From an uncultured Collinsella sp. (GTDB lineage: Bacteria; Actinomycetota; Coriobacteriia; Coriobacteriales; Coriobacteriaceae), in assembly GCA_934654835.1 (NCBI GenBank), contig CAKUGY010000010.1, positions 25,289-89,288 of the forward strand: a stretch of 64,000 bases of DNA, written 5' to 3'. The notes beneath the pieces were generated by a model that saw only the letters and a list, made by a program, of their open reading frames with translations, was not told the origin of the DNA and did not search any database. Made by a program: the position numbers and the translations under genes. Every line of letters begins with the position of its first letter. Position 1 is the stretch's first letter. Of this stretch, positions 57,831 through 64,000 are shown piece after piece.

Positions 57831-57937
57831 CTGCTACGCTTCGAGCACTGCTTAAGCGCCTCGGAAAGTCCGATAAGCGCCGTGAGGAGCGAGACTAGAG
57901 CGGTCAGGAGCTTCACGAAATCAATCAGATCGGTCAT
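57812..57937 (-). CDS. 41-residue hydrophobic peptide, candidate type I toxin
   Basis: Too short for usual gene finders but well supported: GGAGG lies eight bases before ATG 57937, the coding part has one long hydrophobic stretch (LIDFVKLLTALVSLLTALIG, residues 4-23), and the C-terminus is strongly basic (KQCSKRSRRGRRH). That is the profile of membrane-acting type I toxins such as Fst, Ldr or TxpA, although I see no close match to one of them. A TAGAAT -10 box at 58002-58007 (minus strand) would give a leader of about 57 nt. A convergent RNA gene overlaps its end. The coding frame persists, without a start, in the second copy at 58544-58663. Confidence 0.6.
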   Translation of the reverse strand: MTDLIDFVKLLTALVSLLTALIGLSEALKQCSKRSRRGRRH

Positions 57938-58001
57938 GGGCATCACCTCCCGTCGCATGGAGGGCGCTGCCCGGCACATGGAACTGCCGTCAACAACAGC
58001 T

Positions 58002-58007
58002 ATTCTA
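58002..58007 (-). promoter_or_regulatory. -10 box of the candidate toxin promoter
   Basis: TAGAAT on the minus strand, about 65 bp before the peptide start, in an AT-rich stretch (58000-58040). After it the leader carries GACGGCAG, 11 bases, GGGCAGCGCC: the same two boxes that open the convergent RNA. Confidence 0.45.
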
Positions 58008-58080
58008 TCAAATTGCAGCTATAAATACGAATATATGTTCGCTTTCGGTGCCGCGATGGCCCGGTGGGAGAGGCCGTTCT

Positions 58081-58410
58081 GGAAAGCCTGTTCTGAAGAA
58101 TGGCTGAATGGACCCTTTCTTTGCTGAGCCTGTTGCTGGAGGAAACCTCATCCCAGAATTGATGCTCGGAATGGGATGCGCTTCCCTTTGCGACTCTTGG
58201 TGGAAAGTGCTTCCCGGAATTTGGCTCCAAAACGGGATGCCGTTTCCGGATCGGCTCCAGGCGGAAAGTACATCCCGGAATTCGCGCCCAGAGTGGGACA
58301 TACTTTCCCAAAGGGACCGCTCGGGGAAACTGCGTCTCACTTTTCGATTCCAGAGTGGGATGCACTTTCCCAAAGTGGCTCCAGCGGAAAGCTCGTTCCA
58401 GAATCCAGAA
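58081..58410. repeat. Hairpin array 3, about 61-bp period
   Basis: GGAAA unit starts at 58081 (decayed), 58141, 58202, 58263, 58325 and 58386, a 60-62 bp period. Units have the same paired ends as arrays 1 and 2. The array lies directly between the two copies of the toxin-antitoxin-like element. Confidence 0.82.
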
Positions 58411-58447
58411 TCCGGCGAGCGCCAGGCCTCCATTACCGAAATTCCAT

Positions 58448-58476
58448 TTGTTAAACCTGGTGCCCGCGGATAGAAT
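58448..58476 (+). promoter_or_regulatory. Promoter of candidate antitoxin RNA, copy 2
   Basis: TTGTTA (58448-58453), 17 bp, TAGAAT (58471-58476), as in copy 1. The transcript would begin near 58483 with CGACGGCAGCCCA, followed by the same GGGCAGCGCCGTTGC. Confidence 0.6.
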
Positions 58477-58482
58477 GAGGCC

Positions 58483-58550
58483 GACGGCAGCCCAAGTTCT
58501 GGAAAGCTGGGCAGCGCCGTTGCTTGGTCAAGGGGTCAATGCCTTAATGG
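58483..58550 (+). ncRNA. Candidate orphan antitoxin RNA, copy 2
   Basis: Retains the 5' stem-loop of copy 1 (ACGGCAGCCCA...TGGGCAGCGCCGT) and the GGGGTCAATGCCTTAATGGC segment, but the opposing GACCCC arm of the shared hairpin is gone. The RNA part is better preserved than the peptide part of this copy. End position uncertain. Confidence 0.4.
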
Positions 58551-58663
58551 CAGTGCGTGTTATGCTTCGAACGCTGCTTGAGTGCCTCGGAAAGCCCGAC
58601 AAACGCTATAAAGGGCGAGACCAAAGCAATTAAGAGCTCTACGAGCTCTGATGGGCCCGGGAT
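58544..58663 (-). pseudogene. Decayed copy of the 41-residue peptide gene
   Basis: In the frame of the copy-1 peptide it reads ...ELVELLIALVSPFIAFVGLS then EALKQRSKHNTHCH. The codon matching the copy-1 ATG is ATC, no GGAGG precedes it, and an in-frame TGA lies a little upstream, so it cannot be translated normally. GLSEALKQ is fully conserved. Confidence 0.6.
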
Positions 58664-58863
58664 GACCGCTGATTCAAGTCACCGGGCCTAAATCCTATCC
58701 ACAGGCATTTGAATAAAACGAGCGACTCTCCTGGGCTTGTCCGTGCGGAGCGGGCCCGGCGCATATGGCACCGCCCTGCTTTCATGTCCGCACGGGAGCC
58801 TATCCTTGCGGCAATGTAGCCGCCTATGTAACGAGCGACAGTTGACGGAGAAAGGCCCTGACC

Positions 58864-59598
58864 GTGTCAGACAAAAAGATGCCGGGTGTCTCGGCTATCG
58901 ATACGACGAACTTTGTGCGCCAGATTGTGCTCGACTTTGAGTTTGCACTGGTGCCAAAGCAGCGCCAGCGTCGCGGGCTGCGCAATGAGATTATCGAGGT
59001 CGGCGCCGTCAAGCTCGATAATCGCGGCAACGTGATGGGCGAGTTCTCGCAGTTTGTGCAGACGGAATATGCCGAAGGCGTTGCGTATCCCGTCCGCGAG
59101 CTCACGGGGATATCGGCCGTGGACACCGCGATGGCCGATCCGCTCTACATGGTGATGAAAAGGCTCGGCGATTGGATTGGTCGCTACTCCGCCCAGGTGG
59201 TCTGCTGGAGCGAGGCGGACCGACGGCAGCTTATGACCGAGTGCCAGGCGAAGCGCATCGACCTCGCCGCCTTTCCTACGGACTAGGCCGACCTGCAGGC
59301 GTTTTACACCTCGATCATGGACGTGGGCAGCCACGGGCGCGTCTCGTTGGGCGACGCGACGGCGTGGTTTGGCATCGATTTTGATGAATCGACGGGTCAC
59401 GCCCATAGTGCCCTAGCCGATGCGCGCGTGACCGCTAGGCTGCTCAAGCAGGTGATGGACGGGGGCTACCGCGTGAGTCCGCGCGCCCAGGAGATCCGTC
59501 AGCGATGGGGGATGGGCGAGCGAGCCCAGACGCGCCTCTCCAGCAAGTGCCCCGAGCTGAGCGATCTGTTGCTGAGGCTGAAAGCGGAGGGGAGGTAG
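58864..59598 (+). pseudogene. DEDDh 3'-5' exonuclease gene interrupted by an amber codon
   Basis: One continuous frame encodes a DnaQ/RNase T-like exonuclease except for TAG at 59284-59286. Before it: the first acidic motif VLDFEFAL, then NEIIEVGAVKLDNRGNVMGE and the second motif region VVCWSEADRRQL. After it the same frame continues ADLQAFYTSIMDV and contains the third motif HAHSALADARVTARLL, with the catalytic His and Asp. The 140-residue upstream product lacks that motif and would be inactive. It starts with GTG 58864 after GAGAAAGG. A recent nonsense mutation is likelier than programmed readthrough. Confidence 0.8.
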
Positions 59599-59712
59599 GC
59601 GGAGCGGCTATAGCTGATGGGCGAGGCGCCCAGAGTGGCCGAAGCGGCTCTAAAATGCCCTGTCAGTCAATTCAGAGGGCCTGGGCCATCCCGGGGAAAT
59701 GGTTACCGGACC

Positions 59713-59718
59713 TATAAT
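59713..59718 (+). promoter_or_regulatory. -10 box before hsdR
   Basis: A perfect TATAAT. No convincing -35 box lies 16-18 bp upstream. Transcription would begin near 59725, making ATG 59771 a better translation start than 59735. Confidence 0.4.
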
Positions 59719-59770
59719 TATTGAGATAAGTTAAATGCGCTTTTTGCAATTTCGCAGATGGGTTTTTGCC

Positions 59771-62700
59771 ATGGTTTTCGATAAAGAATCTTCGTTCGAA
59801 GAGGCGGTTATTACCGTGTTGAAGCAACACGGCTGGGACGATGCAGAGGGTGTTCTTCGTTACCCTACCGAACAAGATCTTATCGAAAACTGGGCAAAGA
59901 TACTATTCAACAACAACGCCGGCATAGACCGTCTGAATGGCTGCCCGCTAACGCAGGGTGAGATGGCACAGGTCATCGAACAGATCGAAACACTTAAGAC
60001 CCCGTTGGCGCTCAACGGGTTCATCAACGGCAAAACCATTGCCATCACGCGCGACAATCCTGATGATGCCCTTCATCTAGGCAAGGAAGTCAGCCTGAAA
60101 ATCTACGACCGGCAAGAAATCGCCGCAGGTCAAAGCCGTTACCAAATCGCCCAACAGCCAATCTATCCCGCAAAAAGCAAAATCCTTAACGATCGTCGCG
60201 GTGATCTATGCCTGCTCATCAACGGCATGCCCGTCATCCATATCGAGCTTAAGCGCAGCGGTGTGCCCGTAAGCCAGGCAACCGGCCAGATTGAAAAATA
60301 CGCGCACGAAGGTGTGTTCACGGGGCTCTTCCGCCTAGTGCAGATTTTTGTGGGAATGACCCCTGACGAGGCGCGGTACTTCGCCAACCCCGGAGCGGGT
60401 GCGTTCAACCCCAACTTTTTCTTCCACTGGGAAGACTTTAACAACGAGCCCGTCTGCGCGGGCGACAAGCCCGGTACTGACGAGTGGAAGCGCTTCACCT
60501 CGACGCTACTTTCCATTCCCATGGCGCATCAGCTCATTGGGTTCTATACCGTGGCCGACAGCTCGGATGGCTGCCTAAAAGTCATGCGCAGCTACCAGTA
60601 CTATGCCGCCGCGGCCATCTCGGACAAGGTCCGCAGATGCAAATGGGACGAGCCACGGCACAGCAGCACGCCTGGTCGCCCCGGTGGCTATATCTGGCAC
60701 ACCACCGGCTCCGGTAAAACCATGACGAGCTTCAAATCGGCCCAACTTGTCGCCGACTCCCATGATGCCGACAAGGTCGTGTTCCTCATGGACCGCATTG
60801 AGCTGGGTACGCAGTCGCTCTCGGAGTACCGCTCCTTCGCCGACGACGCCGACGACGTGCAGGGCACTGAGAACACGCAGGTCCTCAAGTCCAAGCTCGC
60901 TAGTGACGACCCCAAGAATCGCCTTATCGTAACCTCTATCCAAAAGATGAGCAACTTGAAGGCCGGTGAGGCAGGGATTGCCCAAGCCGAGCTCGACCGC
61001 CTGGCTGGCAAGCGTATCGTATTTATCATTGACGAGTGTCACCGATCCACCTTCGGCGACATGCTCCAGGACATACGCCGCGCCTTCCCCAATGCCCTCT
61101 TCTTCGGTTTCACGGGGACGCCAATCCTCGACGAGAACCAGAAGAAGGGGTCGACCACGGCAATGGTGTTCGGCGAGTGCCTGCACCGATACAGCATCGC
61201 CGACGGCATCCGTGACGGCAACGTACTGGGCTTCGACCCCTACATGGTGACGACGTTCGATGACTATGACGTGCGCGAAGCGGTTGCCCTAGAGCAGGCG
61301 AAAGCCGCAACCGTGGCCGAAGCTATTTCCGATGGCCGAAAGAGCAAAGTCTTCTACTACTATAAGGACTCGAAAAAAGTCCCCATGGGGCCGATGGTCG
61401 ACGGCGCCGGCAACCGTATTAAGGGAATCGAGGATTTCCTTACCCGCGCCCAATACTGGCCCGACACCCCGCATCACGGAAAGGTTGTCGAGGACATCCT
61501 GCGCCGCTTTCCAGTGCTCTCCCACGGCAACAAGTTCCATGCAATCTTGGCGACGAGCTCCATCCCAGAGGCAATCGACTACTACCGAGCCTTCAAGGAG
61601 CGCGCCCCGCAGATGAAGGTGACTGCCCTTTTCGATCCGAGCATCGACAACAACGCTGGCTCCACGGTAAAGGAAGATGCTCTGGTCGAGCTCATAGAAG
61701 ACTATAACAAGGCATACGGCCAAGAGTTCACTATCCCCACATGGCCCGCCATGAAGAAGGATGTCTCGGCTCGTCTGTCCCACAAGAAGCCCTACGTCAA
61801 CGTCGACACCAACCGTGATTCCCGCATCGACCTGCTCATCGTGGTTGACCAGATGCTCACGGGCTTCGACTCCAAATGGCTCAACACGCTCTATCTCGAC
61901 AAGGTGATCGACTACGAGAGCATCATCCAGGCGTTTAGCCGCACGAACCGCCTGTTTGGGCCCGATAAGCCTTTCGGCACGATTCGCTATTACCGCCGAC
62001 CCCATACTATGAAGGGCTATATCGAGGCGGCGGTGAAGCTATATTCGGGAGACCGCCCGCTCGATATGTTCGTCCAGAAACTACCGGAGAATATCGCATT
62101 GATGGATGCGCGCCTTCAGGAGATACTCATGGTCTTCGAGGCCGCTGGCGTAGGAGACCTTTCGAAGCTCCCCGCATCGCAGGAAGCCAGGCGCAAGTTC
62201 GCGAAGGAATTCGTCGAGCTCAACGAGTTCCTTGAGGCCGCGAAGGTACAGGGCTTCACATGGGAACAGGACACCTACGAGTTCAGGGAAGAACCGAAAG
62301 AGGGCTCGCGACTCAGCGAGTCCGTCCTCGTCCAACCCATCATCGACGAGCGAACCTATCTCGTCCTCGTGCAGCGCTACAAAGAGCTCTTCTCTGGCGG
62401 TGCTCTGGGCGGTGCTCCCGATGCGCCCTACGAGCTAGACGGGCACATTACGGAAATCGACACAGGTCTCATTGACAGCGATTACATGAACTCGAACTTC
62501 GAGAAGTGGCTAAAGTGTCTAGAACAGGACGATGAGGGCCTCGCGGAGGCACGCGAGGAACTTCACCGTTCTTTTGCGTCTTTAAGCCAGGACGACCAGC
62601 GCTTTGCGGAGCTGTTTCTGCACGACGTGGAGCGCGGCGATGCAACCCTTGAGGAGGGCATGACGCTGAGGGACTACATTACGTCATATGCTTGCAAGGC

Positions 62701-62968
62701 CAAAAATGCTCAGGTCCAGCGCGTTGTCGAAGCCCTAGGCATAGACGGCGACCTTCTCACCGCCATGGTGGCACTTGACTTGACTGAATCGAACATAAAC
62801 GAATTCGGACGCTTTGACGACCTGAAGGACTCGGTTGACAAAGTCCGTGCCAAAGCCTTCTTCGAACAAAAGGAAGGCAAGAGCCTGCTGCCATTCAAGG
62901 TGAACACCCGGGCTGCGGCGCTTCTCAAGAGATTTATCCTGGAAGGTGGCTACGACATCGACGAATGA
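59771..62968 (+). CDS. hsdR: Type I restriction enzyme R subunit
   Basis: The motor and nuclease subunit of a type I restriction-modification complex. The nuclease motif is GDLCLLINGMPVIHIELKRS near residues 144-163 (Asp, Glu and Lys of the PD-(D/E)XK site). The helicase part has the Walker A HTTGSGKT near 310, DECH at 421-424, and FGFTGTP near 445. I prefer ATG 59771 (MVFDKESSFEEAVITVLKQH), matching the usual HsdR start, over ATG 59735. The 1065-residue length is normal. hsdM and hsdS are not in the window; a recombinase gene follows, so they probably lie beyond the right edge. Confidence 0.93.
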   Translation: MVFDKESSFEEAVITVLKQHGWDDAEGVLRYPTEQDLIENWAKILFNNNAGIDRLNGCPLTQGEMAQVIEQIETLKTPLALNGFINGKTIAITRDNPDDALHLGKEVSLKIYDRQEIAAGQSRYQIAQQPIYPAKSKILNDRRGDLCLLINGMPVIHIELKRSGVPVSQATGQIEKYAHEGVFTGLFRLVQIFVGMTPDEARYFANPGAGAFNPNFFFHWEDFNNEPVCAGDKPGTDEWKRFTSTLLSIPMAHQLIGFYTVADSSDGCLKVMRSYQYYAAAAISDKVRRCKWDEPRHSSTPGRPGGYIWHTTGSGKTMTSFKSAQLVADSHDADKVVFLMDRIELGTQSLSEYRSFADDADDVQGTENTQVLKSKLASDDPKNRLIVTSIQKMSNLKAGEAGIAQAELDRLAGKRIVFIIDECHRSTFGDMLQDIRRAFPNALFFGFTGTPILDENQKKGSTTAMVFGECLHRYSIADGIRDGNVLGFDPYMVTTFDDYDVREAVALEQAKAATVAEAISDGRKSKVFYYYKDSKKVPMGPMVDGAGNRIKGIEDFLTRAQYWPDTPHHGKVVEDILRRFPVLSHGNKFHAILATSSIPEAIDYYRAFKERAPQMKVTALFDPSIDNNAGSTVKEDALVELIEDYNKAYGQEFTIPTWPAMKKDVSARLSHKKPYVNVDTNRDSRIDLLIVVDQMLTGFDSKWLNTLYLDKVIDYESIIQAFSRTNRLFGPDKPFGTIRYYRRPHTMKGYIEAAVKLYSGDRPLDMFVQKLPENIALMDARLQEILMVFEAAGVGDLSKLPASQEARRKFAKEFVELNEFLEAAKVQGFTWEQDTYEFREEPKEGSRLSESVLVQPIIDERTYLVLVQRYKELFSGGALGGAPDAPYELDGHITEIDTGLIDSDYMNSNFEKWLKCLEQDDEGLAEAREELHRSFASLSQDDQRFAELFLHDVERGDATLEEGMTLRDYITSYACKAKNAQVQRVVEALGIDGDLLTAMVALDLTESNINEFGRFDDLKDSVDKVRAKAFFEQKEGKSLLPFKVNTRAAALLKRFILEGGYDIDE

Positions 62969-62981
62969 GCGGCATCATCAT

Positions 62982-63016
62982 CCTTCATCAGCGTGAGCCG
63001 CCACACATGATGAAGG
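62982..63016. repeat. Left inverted repeat / recombination site next to the recombinase gene
   Basis: CCTTCATCAGCGTGAGCCGC (62982-63001) occurs in opposite orientation at 63972-63991. Within this copy CCTTCATCA (62982-62990) and TGATGAAGG (63008-63016) are inverted around a 17-bp spacer, the layout of a tyrosine-recombinase core site. It begins 14 bp after the hsdR stop. Confidence 0.75.
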
Positions 63017-63025
63017 AGGCAAATA

Positions 63026-63955
63026 ATGCTCATCGCCATCACCGAAGATTCCCTCTTTTGCGACTACTACTCGCAATGGGTCAGCGTCTATAAAGAGGGG
63101 GCTATCCGCGAAGTCACGATGGGGAAATACCGGCTCACCCAATCTTGGCTGGCCAGGCTTATCCCTAACCTCAAGATCAAGGATTTGGACCGAACCTCGT
63201 ATCAACAGCTCATAAATGGCTACGCCGAACATCACGAGCGGCAAACGACCATGGATTTTCACCATCAGCTGAAAGGCGCGATCCTGGACGCCGTCGATGA
63301 AGGCCTCATCCCACGAGATCCCACGCGAAAGGCAATCATCAAGGGCAAACAACCGCGGGCGAAGAAGATTAAATACCTCAACCAGTTCGAGCTCCATGCC
63401 ATGCTTGGTGACCTCGACTTGTCGACAAGCGAACCAAGTTGGGACTGGCTCATCCTCATCGTCGCCAAAACAGGCCTGCGCTTCTCCGAGGCGCTAGGTC
63501 TTACTCCCGAGGACTTCGACTTCGCCCACCAAACGCTTTCCGTAAACAAAACCTGGGACTACAAGAATGGCGGTGGCTTCGTCCCTACGAAAAACGCCTC
63601 ATCGGTGCGGAAAGTTCAACTCGACTGGCAACTTATCATGCAACTTTCAGGCCTATTGAGAAATCTTCCCCCGACCGAGCCAATATTCGTTAAGGGCAAG
63701 GTATACAACTCAACAGCGAACAGCGTTTTGGCGCGCCACTGCAAAAACGTCGGCGTACCCGTCATATCGGTCCATGGGTTACGGCACACGCACGCATCGC
63801 TTCTCTTGTTTGCCGGCGTATCCATTGCAAGCGTATCGAGAAGGCTCGGCCATGCAAGCATGACCACCACTCAGGAAACTTATCTCCACGTCATTCAAGA
63901 GCTTGAAAACAAGGACATCGACATTGTCATGAGAGCCCTTTCTACTCTCATATAA
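63026..63955 (+). CDS. Tyrosine recombinase, probable DNA invertase of the type I system
   Basis: A 309-residue phage-integrase-family protein. The catalytic residues are visible: R152 in TGLRFSEALGL, H250 and R253 in HGLRHTHASLLL, a His in LGHASMTTTQETYLH near 275 and the Tyr near 285. The N-terminal part forms the SAM-like DNA-binding domain. GAAGGAGG precedes the start. Integrases of this size beside hsd genes usually invert hsdS segments; the gene is itself flanked by inverted repeats, so it may invert its own segment or recombine these sites with copies in hsdS outside the window. Confidence 0.88.
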   Translation: MLIAITEDSLFCDYYSQWVSVYKEGAIREVTMGKYRLTQSWLARLIPNLKIKDLDRTSYQQLINGYAEHHERQTTMDFHHQLKGAILDAVDEGLIPRDPTRKAIIKGKQPRAKKIKYLNQFELHAMLGDLDLSTSEPSWDWLILIVAKTGLRFSEALGLTPEDFDFAHQTLSVNKTWDYKNGGGFVPTKNASSVRKVQLDWQLIMQLSGLLRNLPPTEPIFVKGKVYNSTANSVLARHCKNVGVPVISVHGLRHTHASLLLFAGVSIASVSRRLGHASMTTTQETYLHVIQELENKDIDIVMRALSTLI

Positions 63956-63971
63956 CCCATATCAGTAAACT

Positions 63972-63991
63972 GCGGCTCACGCTGATGAAGG
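63972..63991. repeat. Right inverted repeat flanking the recombinase gene
   Basis: GCGGCTCACGCTGATGAAGG, the exact reverse complement of 62982-63001; the match extends outward several bases with one mismatch. It lies 16 bp after the recombinase stop and just inside the window edge. Confidence 0.75.
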
Positions 63992-64000
63992 GTGATGAGG

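Noticed and set aside
54982..58410. CRISPR arrays
   Set aside because: The repeats are imperfect, self-complementary and about 48 bp, with spacers of only about 13 bp, and no cas genes are nearby.
58864..59598. Programmed amber readthrough or pyrrolysine use
   Set aside because: Nothing in the window supports amber recoding, and other genes here (rpoB, fabH, rplN) end in TAG; a nonsense mutation is the simpler reading.

Overview
The window looks like the chromosome of a high-GC Gram-positive gut bacterium of the class Coriobacteriia, most likely Collinsella or a close relative. I base this on family recognition by eye, not a search: GAG/AAG/CTG/CTC codon preference, actinobacterial-type rpoB-rpoC, FabK as the enoyl reductase, a fused AccD-AccA, and a selenium-dependent-type purine hydroxylase cluster.

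Layout. 1-4 kb: an aminotransferase, the rplJ-rplL operon with a leader attenuator, and a UDP-glucose pyrophosphorylase gene. 4.3-12.3 kb: rpoB-rpoC; RpoC carries a long C-terminal extension resembling the alpha-subunit C-terminal domain. 12.4-14 kb: an ECF sigma factor overlapping a membrane partner gene. 14.7-18.1 kb: rpsL-rpsG-fusA-rpsJ, without tuf. 18.2-28.4 kb: birA divergent from one fatty-acid operon (fabH-acpP-fabK-fabD-fabG-fabF-accB-fabZ-accC-accDA), with two copies of a 16-bp palindromic operator in the shared promoter region. 28.4-31.6 kb: a lone PTS EIIC gene bracketed by exact 20-bp repeats, a cation-efflux gene and a histidine-phosphatase gene. 32-37.9 kb: S10/spc ribosomal genes in two transcription units (rplC-rplD-rplW and rplB to rplX), ending early at rplX. 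38.3-40.1 kb: an oxidoreductase and a DeoR-type regulator. 40.5-43.7 kb, minus strand: a U32/RlhA-like gene and an RluA-family pseudouridine synthase. 44-45 kb: ridA and a YheO-type regulator. 45.5-54.9 kb: a purine catabolic operon (NCS2 permease, ssnA, ygfK, polyferredoxin, Se-type xanthine dehydrogenase). 55-59.6 kb: an accessory zone with repeat arrays, an AbiEi/DUF559-like gene, a broken DUF4143 gene, a candidate type I toxin-antitoxin locus with a decayed second copy, and an exonuclease gene interrupted by an amber codon. 59.7-64 kb: hsdR of a type I restriction system followed by a tyrosine recombinase gene flanked by inverted repeats.

The most unusual content is non-coding. Three 136-141 bp palindromes (1397-1532, 14372-14512, 31659-31795) share a central core but have unrelated, almost perfectly paired outer arms; each lies directly upstream of a ribosomal operon, and the genes before two of them drift toward A-ending codons. 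A second family of small hairpins has variable stems around a conserved GGGACAG/CTGTCCC loop. A third family forms three arrays of about 48-nt hairpins repeated every 60-62 bp. A fourth is three 55-nt hairpins at 80-bp spacing with compensatory changes. Together with the 41-residue hydrophobic peptide and its convergent RNA, these are the best candidates for undescribed systems here.

I saw no tRNA, rRNA, CRISPR array or complete insertion sequence.
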